The notes under the pieces were generated by a model. It had not been told where the DNA came from, searched no databases, and was given only the letters and a program-made list of their open reading frames with translations. The translations under genes and the position numbers were made by a program. DNA of 64,000 nucleotides from Phoenix dactylifera (lineage: Eukaryota > Streptophyta > Magnoliopsida > Arecales > Arecaceae), in the NCBI RefSeq assembly GCF_009389715.1, contig NW_024067689.1, forward strand, positions 1,240,001-1,304,000, read 5' to 3'. Shown here in pieces: positions 11,593 through 24,333 of this stretch. Numbering within the stretch: position 1 is the stretch's first letter; each line of letters starts with the position of its first letter.

Positions 11593-14500
11593 TGGTATTT
11601 CTCATAGAGGGAAAAATCCATTGGTATTTCTCATGGAGGGAAAAATCCCAAGCCTTATGATGCATATTTTGACAGGTAATTGTTCTAGTGCCTGGGAAAA
11701 GCTTGGTCTGTTAAATATCTCAAATACAAGAAAGGGGAAAGCAGGGAATGAAGGGGAAATAATAACTAGGCTTAGGCTTAAAGGTAGAGTTTCATTAGGT
11801 TCTCATCAAAAGTCTTGCTATGCTTGAAGAATTTCAGAAGGAAATTTAGGTTTTAAATTCACAACAAACTATGACAAAAGAACCAAGTCTCATAATCCAG
11901 GTAATCCTATACAGCTTTTTCCATGTCCAGTGAATTTCAATCATATTACAAGAGGCAAAAAAATTTCGGTCTCAAAATTTGAAATGTTTTAATATTCCAT
12001 AATGCCCCTATTTATAATAAATACATAGAAGAAATTTGAAATATAATGCTCTAGGAGTATGCAAATAAAGATTTCTAAATCAAAAGGTTAAATATTATTT
12101 CACTAGGAAATTAAAAGGTATAGAACGAGTCTAATTATTTTGATTACAAAACCCGAAAAGGAGTAAAATACTTCAACATACATCAATATGTCCTCTGAGA
12201 TGATTGGATGCAGTTTATTTGGTGTTTGCTTCATCTAAATCTAACCCATATTTCGAACAGGTCTAGGTATGGGTCTTGGCGGGACCAAGTTCTGAACAGA
12301 AGAAGGTCGGAACCAATTCCTTAAAAACCTGCAGGCAGGTCAAGGTTTAGGGCAATTCGTAACTTGCTGTTTCACTTATGATAAGGTCAAGTGCACAAGT
12401 TCAAGTTGATTTAATCTAAACCCCAATCCCCCATCAACTTGAATAGCTAATTCCTTGGTGCTGATCCAATCCTCATGTCAATTTTTTAAGTAAGACTGTT
12501 TTGTTTTAGGTTTCATTATTGGTAATCTAGGAGATTCAATCCATTTGTAAAATCAAACACCTTAAGCTTCACTTCCAGTTCTGAAACAACAGACAAAACT
12601 AACAGAAGAAAGAGAGAGTTTGGACAGACAGAACCCCTTTGAAAGATTTATGACAACAATATGCTTCGCAGTTGACCGCTGTTACTATTTGACTCTTGCA
12701 TAATAAATGACATAAATGAGTTGAACAATGAACCATTGTTTTTAGTGATTCAATATGCAGCATGAGCATTCAAACCTAACCAAATCATTTTCCTTTGCGC
12801 TTAAGAATATAATGTGATGCAAGGTAAATCAATCGAACCATTGACCCTACGACTCTGGTCAATGGATTTTGCTCCACTTCCATGTGAGGTTTAGAAAAAT
12901 TAACAGCCTAAACTTCAAATTTGAGTGGCCTTGAACATAATTTACACTATAAACAGGTTAATATTGATTTGTCCAATTTGGAGAGTTGATTCTCCAACAA
13001 AAGCATGGTATAAAGTACATATGAAAAAGGTGCCCCACTGACATGATTCCCAGGAATGGACTTGTTAACAGAAATAAGAAAGAGTTGCAGAAAGGAAGGT
13101 GGTCTGTAGCATAAATATCATAAACAAATCAGAAATAATTATGAAGGATCTAAATAGTAGATGGCAGCTCTTGGTAGGCAATAAAATTGATTACATTTTA
13201 ATGGTTATAGCGTATCAGTGCGGACTGCTAGCTGCCTGCTCCTATTCCTATCCATGTATGATGACTCAATTGCTGACTAAAATCATACATCATACGATAT
13301 ATGATATGTTGAGGCAAGGAAATGATTTGAGCTGAGCCGGACAAAGGACAGACTCGAGTAATGGATTAGAAACTGTTTTTTTGAGTTGCTCTAGAATGAT
13401 CCATAAAACATATCTACATAAGTGCATGTTGTTATTCAGGAGTAAAGTGGGTCAATGATTGTCTACTATATATTGGAATTTGCCATATCTCCTTGATAAA
13501 TAAATTTATTTTTCAACAGATGCACTCTTGCTGGGTTTAATTATCTCTATATGTTGATTGAGATCCTATATAGATGCAACTATTTTTTCAGTTGACATGA
13601 ATAATTAAAAAGACAATATATAAGTTTTCTGATGTCTTCTCCAAATGTGCAACTACAACCTTGAAATTTTTATCTGAAGCATTGCCGGAAAAACAGAAAA
13701 GGCAAAATTCTACCCGTGGAGAAAACTTTAACAGGCAGATTCCTGTCAGTATTAAACTCAAGATTTTAATTTCTCTCTGCAGCTAAAGAAAAAAAAAATT
13801 AAAACAGAGCTCCGGCCTCAATATGATCAGAAGAACATCATTTGGCGCTCAAAAACTCATTTCAGTAACTAAAACTACATTAGTGGATAGATAAGAAGTG
13901 GAAGGCAAGAGAATTCTCTTTAGGGAAACATTGAGACAAGCAGAAACTAGATATATATCTGCACCTAGAGGTCTTAAACCAATAAATCTAATTTGAGCTT
14001 AAAAATTTTTGCAGACTGTCTGTTATTGATTTTTGACATAGAAAACCACAAAATATAAAAGCTTCTATGCATCTTGAATAAACAGATAGACATCTAAACT
14101 TCTATGTAATTTCAAATATAATTGCTCATATAGAAACTTTGCAAGCCAGAACCAGAAAAGTTTTCAGCATCTTGACTAAAGCGAAAGTTAAATTAGAGAT
14201 GTTGAGCAATAAAATGCAAAATATATTTTGAGGCAATTAAGAAAACTTCCTAATATATGAACCGACACATTATAAAGTTTCTGAAAGTGCTCTAAGATAG
14301 AAGAAGTCTAGGGGTGTCCCAACAGCAGAAGTACAGAAATCCACAAAATCAAGAAAAACCAAGCCGATCATTGCAAAGACATTACTGTATCCCTACTTAG
14401 CTAGCAAATAACCAAAACCAACAAAACCATATGTTAGCTCACAGATCAAGATAGCAAATGTGGATGAAAAGGTGGTGAATGATATCATCTAGAATAATTT

Positions 14501-16308
14501 TGCAAAAAAAGATATATTTATAAAGGAAAAGTTAATTGAAATTAAATGCCATCACCTTTCTCTCATGCCCTCATTGTCTAAGCACCAGTACCTTTATAGG
14601 AGAAGTTTTGCTGGAAAAGAAACCAAAATGCATTGACAACAGAAATAGCCGAAAGAAATTGATTTTCTTTGGTTTTGGCAATAAATGATCTTTTTCTCCT
14701 TTTATGTGAGCCTGTGTATAATATCCATATGATCTTTTTTCTTTACTTTGCAATATACGTGATGCTAAGAGCTCTATAGAGGTTTGTTCCAGCACCTTGG
14801 TTTATTAGAATTAATCGAAGTCATTGTTTGGGCATTTCATAATGCAAGTCTACTGTCTCGAAAGGGTTCAAAAATTGCCAGGAATCTGTATTCCTTGTTC
14901 CTCTCATAATTGAGGTCCCTCAATCTCCTTATCTCACAATCATGAGAGGGAGAGAGAGGTGTAGGGACTAAAGAGAATTAGTAGAGCTAAAAGTGGGTAT
15001 AATGATTAAAAATGGATGCTCTAATGTTATTCTTTAATCATCTAAGATTTGATTTGGAAGAGCAGATGGAAACAAAAGCATAGCTAATAGTTCTAGAGGG
15101 AAGTAGGGATGAAGTGAAATGATGCTTTTGCAGAACCTGGTGTGATTGATTGTATCATCTAAAATTTATTTCGGATAACGGATAGAAATAGTGGCATAGC
15201 TAATAGTGCCAGAGCAAAGTAGGATGAAGAGATACTGTGCCTCTACAGCATTTTGTGGAAGTCATATTTCAAACTGAGAAGAAAAATCGTAACACAAACT
15301 TCAGGCTGCCATTGTGGATGTGTGGAAGAACAAGGATACGGTTCGAACCATGCAGGTTAGATTAACTGAAAGATTTACGCTAGTTAAACGAAAATGGTAA
15401 AGAGCATATGGTGAAAGTAAACTTTGAGAGGCTCGCGGTAAAAAGAGTTGCTGAAATTTGTTCTTGAGGGTCAAGAATGAGGGAAATCTAACATTGTATT
15501 GATGAAAATTGTGAGAAAATTAATGGATGAACCAGTAGGCACAAAGGATGCGACCTTTAGTAGATATCAATGGTGATAAGGAATTGTAAACCTGATCATT
15601 CATAGCTGTGTTAAGGCATATTAAGATAATCTCTATTGCCATATCAAGGCTAACAAATAGACATTTCAAATCATCTAGCTCTCATTCCTCGAAGTGCCCA
15701 TGTAATATTTTCTCTTCTATGCATATAATCAGTTATTTAAAGTAACAACTATGCTAAAAGAACAGCAATGACAAAGACAATAGTCTCACAACTTTAATCG
15801 AGGCTACTTTTACGTCTTCTCTCACATTTTCCAACCCTCGTTTACATCCTCAGATTTTCTTTTTAATTGCCTAGATGTGTCCCTTGTTGCAAACTCACAT
15901 CTCTTCAACGTTTATCTACTAGCCATTTTTCTGGTCATGTATTTGCCCTGATCACCGACTATGAAAGCCAATGACCGGATATAATTTACTCCATAAGTAA
16001 CAACTATGGAGAAGCAATTTTTGGAAACGCCGTACTGTATAAATAGGCTCTGGGTCTAGAATTTTGGATAACTCAATCCATGTTACTACTGCTTTGCTTT
16101 CCGAGACCGGACAGGAATTCCATCTCTCTTTTTCTACAGCATTAAATTCTCTGACTCAAAATCTTACGCAACAGTAACAACTATGCGGAATTTATATTCT
16201 AGAATTTATAACCTTTACTTGGGTAATCTTGAGAGGAGTTTATCAGCTGGGCGAAAGGAAAAAAGAAAGGAGGGGAAAACAAAGTACTGACGAAGAACAA
16301 ATTCTGAC
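11593..16308. other. AT-rich stretch with no supportable gene
   Basis: No long or protein-like frame is seen on either strand. If the minus-strand exon at 16309-16568 is real, part of this stretch would be its introns and later exons, but none could be recognised. A TATAAATA-like box reads rightward near 16036, with no convincing gene after it. Confidence 0.45.
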
Positions 16309-16568
16309 CTTGTGAGCATCTTCTCCCCTGCGAACGGAAACCAACCGCTCCGAAAGTTGACGACGCTGTCTCCTCTGATAAACAAGAGATCGCCCGACGG
16401 CCGATGCTCGCGTCGCCTTGGGGAGATATCGAGAGTCCCTTCGGGGGTGTTCGGCATGGCATTTTGGGATACTTGGAGGATATCCAATGGACGGGGAATA
16501 TTCTGGCGGAGGTGCTCCCGAGGATTCTCTCCAACTGCGCTGGCTCCAGCGGGGGGTTTCGGCGGCAT
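16309..16568 (-). CDS. Candidate first exon of an unidentified minus-strand gene
   Basis: A GC-rich frame starting MPPKPPAGASAVGENPREHL reads through QNIPRPLDILQVSQNAMPNT and ends ...GEKMLTR at a donor-like AAG|GTCAGA (GT at 16308-16307). The composition contrasts sharply with the AT-rich sequence on both sides, as is usual for a monocot first exon. Two other minus frames and one plus frame (16312-16584) are open across the same bases, so the frame is a judgement based on composition. No later exon could be found and no family is recognised. Confidence 0.4.
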
Positions 16569-16591
16569 CTTTCCCGCGAAATAGCGATTGA

Positions 16592-16733
16592 TCTTTTTTT
16601 CGCGATGTCAACCGTTGGATCTCGTTTTGCACAGCTTTCAAAGCATTCCAATTTATTTATAATCTTCCATCTGCCTCCACGAAAATTGAAGCTGACATTG
16701 AGAGATCCAACGGTTGACGTCGCGAAAGAAGGA
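16592..16733. repeat. Imperfect inverted repeat, ~32-bp arms
   Basis: The left arm 16592-16623 (cgcgatgtcaaccgttggat inside it) pairs with the right arm 16702-16733 (atccaacggttgacgtcgcg inside it), separated by 78 bp. It sits just upstream of the candidate minus-strand exon at 16309-16568. The right arm contains a TGACGTC core and a TTGAC core, which are known plant bZIP and WRKY binding words. It may be a promoter palindrome or a very small MITE. Confidence 0.75.
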
Positions 16734-16734
16734 G

Positions 16735-17649
16735 AATTATTCTCGTAGCTGCGGAGAGTGAATGATGTTTCATGTTCGTTGGGCCGCCCGGGTTGCTCTG
16801 TGCAGAATCAGCCCGGCCTGTCCGGCCCGGTCTGCTTCGACTGAGTCTTTGCTGGGTTTGGGCTGAGTCTAATTAAAATCGGGTCAAATTCGGTCCTTTG
16901 TTACTTTAACGGGCATCGCCTTTATTTTGATCCCACCTGCCCAACCCAGGCCTTGCAAGAAAAAGGGGGAGTAGAGAAGTCAAGGAATTCGTTTCCACTC
17001 CAAAGGAGAGTTGGTGACTAACTAAATTTCTAGAAGTATGACTAGTTGTACATGATTATTTAAGAAATACTTAAATTTCATTCATATTATAAAGTTGCTC
17101 GAGCCTATTGATAGTGGCATGGCAGCTCAACTCTTAACCACCCTTGCATCACACCAATTTTCACGAGTTACAATAATTGGTTTATGCCGAGATCTTTTTT
17201 GTGCATAAATTGACTGCCCCATAAAAAATCTTGACGTATTTTATAATTAGCCAATCGGTCATGATAGCAAAGTACAACTTGATTTGGTTTGATATACCAA
17301 AGCTTTTATGATGCTCTTTTGATATAGCTAAGAGATTTGAATAGTTTATCTTGATTATTACTTTGTGGTGCAGGCTAGGAGAGCTGCGCTCAGAAACCTT
17401 CTATCCACTGGAAAACTGAGTGTGATATTCAGGTTTTGAATATTGCCCTTGGTGCATTATTCTGATAGCATTGTCCTATGCTGAAATCTCATTCTTGTCT
17501 CTTTTTTTTATCACTCAACCCTGCTCTGGAAATATACTTTATGGTTTTTCACATACTAAAACTAGATCACATGCTTAATTATTTATATAATTACAACTCT
17601 ATATACTAGTCAAACAGGTTGACTTGTCGATTATACATAAATTCTATTC
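16735..17649. other. Spacer with no gene seen
   Basis: A GC-rich patch (16780-16870) gives way to AT-rich sequence. No coding region or clear repeat is visible. It ends at the poly-T of the LINE remnant. Confidence 0.5.
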
Positions 17650-19024
17650 TTTTTTTTTTTTTTTGTTTTGGCACAGCAGCGGCTCACACCCGACAGGTAT
17701 GAATGCGGTCAATAAGATCAGAAAACAAAAAACTATATAGAGGCTCCGGCACCAACTCGTGGTCCACCCAAATGAATCTTTCTAAATGATAAGCAGCAAA
17801 GGAGGCAACCCAGTTCGCAGCATTGTTTACCTCCCGATAAGCATGACCAAGTGGGAGTTACACTCCCCCAATAAGTGGCAGATATCATGAAGCAGCGGCC
17901 GCTCCCCAGGCATGCATCCTCGCCCTTGGATCCATAGTCCAGTCCTCTTCCAAGAGTATGCACTCTGCGCCCAGCACCCTTTGCGCGTAAGTCACCCCCT
18001 CCCATGCAGTACGGAGGTCAACGCACACCACGGACATGTCGAAGACCCGTCGTCCCCCTGCTGCCACCAGTCTGGCATCATGGTCTCTGATGACAAATTC
18101 CATACCTCCGCAGCTCCCTCCCTCACTCACACTGCCATCGAAGTTCACTTTGAGGAAGTCGGGGGTTGGGGGCACCCGGGAGACAAGGATGGACATGGAC
18201 GCTGTAGTAGCAGAATGAGTGCCCCAGATTTTTCCAGCTAACCCAGTAGGCGCAAGCTCCAAAATGCCGAGAAACTCCGTAGCATGCAGTAGGGCTCGGT
18301 CCACCACTACCCTCGGGTGAGAGCCATCGTCCTCAAAGATCCGAGCATTCCTATCCATCCAACAGTGGTAAGCAAGTTAGGCAGCCCGTGTCTCCCCCTC
18401 TTCGTGGTCGGGGCCCCTCACAAAGCCCCCCAAGAAGCCCATAAAGTCCTCGATAGACGACCACCCTATCCAATAGTTGGGGTGGGCCGAGGCACACTCT
18501 CAAATCCGACCAGCATGCGGACACTCGAAGAGGGCGTGGTAGATAGACTCCTCCACCCCTGGGCAAGCCACGCAGACTGAGGTGATCCACACTCTCCGTC
18601 TGACCAATACGCCTCTAGTGGGTAGACACCCCCACACCACTTTCTAAAGAAACAAAGCAATGCGAGGGTGGATATGCATCCTCCAGATCCATCCGCAATC
18701 TAGCTGCCGCACCGGGGGCCTCCCCAGCAACCCAAACACATCACAGGCTCGCACCACAAATCTTCCAGTCAGGCTCCAGACCCTCCTGTCTGCTGTCACT
18801 CGTGCAGGTATCGGTACAGAGAGGACTTGCTCCGCAAGCGGCCCAAACATAAATCTGACGAGGTTCTCGTCCCACCTCCGCTCCCCTGGAACGAAAAGAT
18901 CACATGCTCCCTTATGAGTGGTTGTTTTCCATTCATCCCGAGCTTCCATCATGAGAACACTCTCGTTGGAATTTAGTGAGGAAAAATTCGAGGAGAATGG
19001 ATAATGAGATTGTGCAGCCTCCAC
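17650..19024 (-). pseudogene. 3' end of a non-LTR (LINE) retrotransposon
   Basis: Read on the minus strand, the order is a zf-RVT-like region (19024 down to about 18640: RRWDENLVRFMFGPLAEQVL, then WIWRMHIHPRIALFL), a linker with stops and frame changes, an RNase H-like domain (18358-17885: DFLKVNFDGSVSEGGSCGGM), then a 15-base poly-A (17664-17650). This is the typical 3' half of a plant L1-type LINE: the end of the reverse transcriptase ORF followed by RNase H. The first catalytic Asp (NFDGS) is present; the second acidic position appears as Asp in VDLRTAWEG. The 5' part is missing, as expected of 5'-truncated LINE copies. No target duplication could be identified. Confidence 0.75.
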
Positions 19025-19165
19025 TAATTTTTACAATCCAATCCTATTGGAAGGTTGATCTGCATAACGTTCACACATATAGTATGTCAGTTTTTCGGTA
19101 CATTCGTGATCCAGTTTCTAAACTTAAGTTGGCACGTATAGTACCATCTTGAGTTTGAGGGGATG

Positions 19166-19390
19166 TTAGAATAATTTTAAGAATTACGTAACAACCTGCA
19201 CCACTCATAATATTTTTTTTTATCAGCATAATTCTATATCAACCTATATTAGTTTCCTTTGGTAGCATAATCTTGTTAAAGTGATTTTAGGAATCACACG
19301 ACAATCTGTATTACCTATAATATTTGCCATCGTTAGTGAGATCCTATATCAACCTATATTATTTTCTATGTATGGAGTCTATACACGATT
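19166..19390. repeat. Decayed tandem duplication, ~115-bp period
   Basis: The words 'ttttaRgaatYacRYRacaaYctg' and 'atatcaacctatatta' occur twice in the same order, about 115 bp apart. The copies are well diverged. It lies about 500 bp upstream of the GH5 gene. Confidence 0.55.
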
Positions 19391-19684
19391 ATATATAATT
19401 CTTCATATATACCGAATATAATGCAACAGAGAAATAAAATTACTTTTCTCATTTTATTTATTTATTTATTTTTATTTTTCTATTCTCCAAATATTTCAAC
19501 AGAAAACTGACCTGCATAGCAACGTTCACACGTTTAGTGCTTTGCAACCAACCCAATCGGCAAGATTGGGATGAGAAGAAAGGTTCAAATTCCCGGCCCT
19601 GGCAAAGCAAATGCATAAAATATGAGTCCAACAAACTCACTTTCCCCCGCCAAAGTCAGCATCCTCCAGCTTTTTGAAAACTCG

Positions 19685-19690
19685 TATATA
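19685..19690 (+). promoter_or_regulatory. Possible TATA box of the GH5 gene
   Basis: A tatata within ctcgtatatacatag lies about 170 bp upstream of the start codon at 19860, which would leave a 5' leader of about 140 bases. It rests on the motif alone. Confidence 0.4.
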
Positions 19691-19859
19691 CATAGTAGGT
19701 CTAGTTAGGTGCAGCAGAAACACTTAGTTCTCCCAACTACCAGAAATAAAACTCCCAACATCCGTTGATAACTAATAATCAATTTCTCCTACCAAAGCCT
19801 CTTGTCTCTCATTTATGTTCTCCCTCTCACCACCAACGACGAATCTCTAACGTTCGAAA

Positions 19860-22120
19860 ATGCGATGCGCCACAGCTCTCGGCATCCTTTCGAAAGTCTT
19901 GCTGTACCTATCGCTTGCTTTCTACCTCGCGTACCGAGTCCATGCGCTGCCTCTCTCCACGAGTGGAAGATGGGTCGTGGACTCGGCCTCGGGGCAGCGA
20001 GTGAAGCTCCACTGCGTCAACTGGGCCGCGCACATGCCGGCGGTGCTCGCCGAGGGACTCGACCGGCAGCCCCTCGATGGCATCGCCGCCGGCATCGCGG
20101 GACTGGGATTTAACTGTGTCCGGCTCACCTGGGCCACCCACCTCTTCACCAAGGAGAGCTACGAGAACCTCACCGTCTCCGAGTCGCTGAGCTCGCTGGG
20201 CCTTGGAGATGCCTTCGACGGGGTTCGGAGGAACAACGGCTGGATGGTGGGGATCACGGTGCGAGAGGCGTTCGATGCGGTGGTCAAGGCGATTGGGGAG
20301 GCGGGGCTGATGGTGGTGCTGGACAACCACGTCAGCCGGCCGCAGTGGTGCTGCGGGGACGACGACGGCAACGGCTTCTTTGGGGATACGTACTTCGATC
20401 CGGAGGAGTGGCTCCGGGGTTTGGAGTTCGTCGCCACGCGATATAGATCGGACAACCCCCAGGTCAGGATTTTTATTTTTTTATTTTTTGTTCTTCTTTA
20501 GGACCACTCTTTCTAGAATTGTGCTCTAAATTGCTCTAAAGTGTAGAACTCGATGAGTTTGGTCCACCACGGAAGGAGGCTGAGATTTTATCCTTTTGTG
20601 CAAAATTACTGCTCTTTTATGGAGCTTTTTCTATTAGGCTAAGGATAAAACATAATATGGTCGTCTGACTTCAGAATCTTACATAATATTCTTAATTATC
20701 GAGCGTTAAACATGCAACATTATTAAGGTCTACTTCTTATTTTCATGATTATTTTATATTTAATTCATGATTTATACGTAACATACGCGAAATCATGTGT
20801 AAAGCAGATATAACTATGCAATATAATAATATAATTATGTACAAAAAAAAAAGAATGACCCACTATTAATTTGTTCACGGATATTCACCAACTAAAGTGA
20901 ACTTTCCTGCCCATAACACGCAATTTGTAGCTGGATCCAAGCTTTTACTAGACTAGACCAACGGTAGCTGTGCTTCTCCCCGTGATCAACCTAATTGGGC
21001 TCGTTACGCGGCAGGTCGTCGGCATGAGCATGCGCAATGAACTCCGTGGACCGAACCAGAGTGAGCCGGCCTGGTACCGCAACATAGCTCGTGGTGCCCA
21101 AAAGATCCACGGCACGAATCCTGACGTGCTCATCATAGCCTCTGGCCTAAGCTACGACACGGATTTAAGCTTTTTGAGAAAACGGCCTCTAGGGTCCGAC
21201 TTCGATAGCAAGCTAGTACTGGAGGCACATTGGTACGCGTTCAGCGGCGGGCAGCGCCTGGTGTGGGCCGACCAGCCTCCGAACCGGGTTTGCTCGGAGA
21301 TGGTCCGGCGGTTCGACGAGCAAGCCGGGTTTGTGATCCGCAATGAGAATGGAACATCGCTGCCATTGTTCGTGAGCGAGTTTGGAGTGGACCAGAGGGG
21401 CACGAACCGGGCCGACAACCGGTTCTTGAGCTGCTTCCTCGGCTACGCTGCCGAGAGAGATCTGGACTGGGCCTTATGGGCCTTGCAGGGGAGCTACTAT
21501 CTGAGGAATGGGATCCCTGGGTTTAACGAAACATATGGAGTCCTGGATGCCAATTGGGATCGGCCCAAGAATCCAAGGTTCCGAGAGAAGTTTAGACTCA
21601 TCCAAGACACATTACAAGGTATGACAGTTTACTTCTTCCATTGTCTGTTTCTCCTTCATCAGATAAATATCCAACTAAATACTCGAATCCAGATCCTAGA
21701 TTGTCTGTCGCGGCATACCAGATCATCTACCATCCACATAGCGGGCAATGCGTCTCGGTGGACGACAGCAGTAATGTTGTTTTGAGCGATTGCAAGAAGA
21801 GGAAGCGATGGAGCTACAACGGCAACAGGACTGCAGTCTGGTTAATGGGCTCAGCACAATGCTTGAGGGTGGAAGGGGAGGGACTGCCGGTGTTGCTGTC
21901 GGCCGAATGCGATGATAACCGGAGCGTCTGGGGGCCGGTTTCGAGCTCATGGTTTCAAATCAGTGGCATGGATGCACAAGGAAGGCATCTGTGCTTGGAG
22001 AGGAATTCATCTAATTCCAATTCTATCTTCACCAAGAAGTGTCTTTGTTTGGATAATTTGGGTTGTTCTAAGAACCCTCAAACCCAATGGTTTCATTTTA
22101 TTCCTTCAAATGTTGAATGA
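19860..22120 (+). CDS. Secreted glycoside hydrolase family 5 protein with C-terminal ricin-B-like domain
   Basis: Three exons (19860-20462, 21015-21618, 21693-22120) with GT-AG introns encode 544 residues. Residues 1-29 are a signal peptide (LLYLSLAFYLAYRVHA), so the product enters the secretory route, probably to the apoplast. The GH5 barrel spans about 30-400. Visible active-site parts are LDNH near strand 4, the acid/base Glu at MSMRNE (E210), the H-x-Y of EAHWYAF (about 273-275), and the nucleophile Glu in FVSEFG (E323). Residues about 405-540 form a Cys-rich ricin-B-type module (HPHSGQCVSVDDSSNVVLSD; QTQWFHF), likely carbohydrate-binding. Plant members are annotated as cellulase-like (endo-beta-glucanase or mannanase class); the true substrate is not known from sequence. 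The first ATG gives a clean signal peptide. Confidence 0.93.
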
Positions 22121-22463
22121 TATCGTCATTTTGGCCATGAAAGTAGAACGTGCTTGGCCACTTCATTTTTCCTGCGGAGTAGCAAATGCAGCATGACTTC
22201 ATGCAGAGCCTTTGGTGCGTGATAAATGCTTTAAAAATTTATACAAAAATTAAAATAAGTTACCAAGTCATCATTGATGTAACCGTGCGCATTACAATAC
22301 AAAAAAAAAAAAAAAAAAATCATTCTAATAGTTTATTACAATAAATAGAAAAAAAAAAGACATATATGGATTCAAAAACTTGGACTATCATTAAGATACA
22401 ATGTGGTTGCCTATCATAACTTTTGATCGCCATTGTGCTATACATAGGAGAGGGTATCAAACT

Positions 22464-22997
22464 TAGGGGTGGCAAAATATGACCCGATCCGCCAACCTGA
22501 CCCGTGTTCGACCCGCCATAAACAAGTTTGGGTTTGGCCTAAACGGGTTCGGGTCGTAAACAGGTTGACCCGTTTAACCTGTTTATTAATTAGGTTGGAT
22601 ACGGGTTTTAGATATCTGACATGTTTAACCGTTTAACCCGTTTATAATTTTAGATTTTTTTTTTTCAATTTTGTTTGCTTGTTTGCTTGTTGGGAGCCTG
22701 GCAGGGTGGGACGGTCAGCCCGACCACAGTTAGGGGTGGCAAAATATGACCCGACCCGCCAACCCGACCCGTGTTCGACTCGCCATAAACAGGTTTGGGT
22801 TTGGCCTAAACGGATTCGGGTCGTAAACATGTTGACCCGTTTAACCTGTTTATTAATTAGGTCGGATACTGGTTTTAGATATCTGACCTGTTTAACTGTT
22901 TAACCCGTTTATAATTTTAGAATTTTTTTTTTCAATTTTGTTTGCTTGCTTGCTTGCTGGGAGCCTGGCAAGGTGGGACGATCAGCCCGACCACAGT
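22464..22997. repeat. 267-bp tandem duplication of the element's left terminus
   Basis: The terminus taggggtggcaaaatatgac at 22464 is repeated at 22731, and both copies end in gggagcctggca(g/a)ggtggg ... cagcccgaccacagt. The element therefore has two left ends in a row. Confidence 0.9.
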
Positions 22998-23862
22998 CCA
23001 CAAAGTCACAGGCTGGGAGACGGAAACAAACGGACAGCCCTTAGAAAAATCCTTTACCCAATCCCCTCACGGCTCACCCTCACTCCCACAACCCTTCTCC
23101 CCCTCCCTCCCTCCCTCCTTCCCATTCTCAAAAATCCAAGAGCATCAAGGAAGAAGAGGTAAGAGTTCCTTTCCTTTTTGTCTTTCGTTTAACCCTTTTT
23201 TTTGTTCCTGTTTGTTGGAGGGCCCGAAGCTCCATCTCCATGGCGGAAGATCTCCACCACCTCCAAGCCCCACCTCCGCCGCAAGCAGTGGAAGATCTTC
23301 TCCTCCTTAGTCGACGATCACCCCCGCCACCCCCTACCGTCCCATCACCATCCTCAGCCCCGACGACCCCCGCGACGACCCCGGACGCTGCCGACCTGAA
23401 ATCGAGCGGCGACAGGGGCTAGGGTTAGGGTTTCGGGCCCTCCCCTCTCTCCATTCTCCTTCTTCGGCGATGAGAAGGTACGATTTCTTCGTCTTCTTCC
23501 ATGGGGGGTGGGGGTTTGCGGAAAGATGGGATCATGGGAGGAAGACAGTAGGGCCGGCTGCGACTGCGAGTGAAATTTTGAATAGGTGGTTCTCCACCAC
23601 AGAGGGATTTGATATTTGGGAGGAAGAGATTAGGGCGCCATTAGGACTGGCTGTGAGCCTGTGATGCTATCCCAATTTTTTTTTTTTATTAAACGAGTTA
23701 TACGGGTCGGATCGGATTACCCGTTTAATAAACAGGTCAGATTCAGGTTGTAATTTTCTGACCTGTTTATTAAACAGGTCGGGTTCAGGTTTACAATTTT
23801 TTGACCTGATCTGCATATGACCCGATCTGTTTATGCCTGATCCGATCCGATTGCCACTTTGA
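22464..23862. mobile_element. hAT-type non-autonomous element 1
   Basis: The left end is taggggtggcaaaatatgac and the right end is the decayed inverted counterpart (gatccgattgccactttga). The flanks atcaaact (22456-22463) and ttcaaact (23863-23870) match at 7 of 8 positions, consistent with an 8-bp hAT duplication. Subterminal regions are packed with 'gacccg/cgggtc' words. The middle (about 23030-23660) looks like captured host 5' gene sequence: a CT-rich leader, a donor-like gaagaagag|gtaaga at 23159, and a Pro-rich GC-rich frame from 23240. No transposase is visible. The related element at 42877 shares the end sequence. Confidence 0.75.
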
Positions 23863-24328
23863 TTCAAACTAGCCGGGCACACAAATCGAAAGAGTCATAA
23901 CTTCTAAATATATTTGACTTCATAATCACGAGTCAAAAATAAAATGATATATAGCAAAAGGGGCTCCAACCTACGGACTTCTCATATGATTTTAAACGCT
24001 ACATTTCTTTGTTGAGGTGCCATACTATAGTGCAACTATTATACGATGCTGCATTTTTTTTGTCTAGACTAGTGCTTCAATGGTTGCCTGGAAGCCAGCG
24101 GAAATTGTAGTCCTTTAGTCAACAGCATATATTCATATGTAATGTATCATTTGCAATTCCTTTAGATGCGAGAACCGTGGCAATACATACATGGAGAAAG
24201 AAAGTCGAATGAAATATTATATATCATAGCGCCAATCAAAAGATCAACGGTTCTAATAATCCACAGCGCTACATGATGACCATCACAATATAACAACCAA
24301 TTTAAGCTAAGTAAATCATCTTTGAATC
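23863..24328. other. Spacer with no gene seen
   Basis: AT-rich sequence between the hAT-type element and the Copia insertion. No coding region is supported. Confidence 0.5.
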
Positions 24329-24333
24329 CATAC

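Noticed and set aside
15340..15349. B-box-like ggttcgaacc, possible tRNA gene
   Set aside because: No matching A box, no cloverleaf and no discriminator stem could be found.
17912..18241. 109-codon plus-strand frame
   Set aside because: It is antisense to the LINE RNase H region, which has recognisable motifs on the minus strand.
19582..19593. B-box-like ggttcaaattcc, possible tRNA or SINE
   Set aside because: No A box at the right distance and no acceptor stem.
19908..20455. Long minus-strand frames (140 and 98 codons) opposite GH5 exon 1
   Set aside because: They are shadows caused by high GC at third positions of the real exon.
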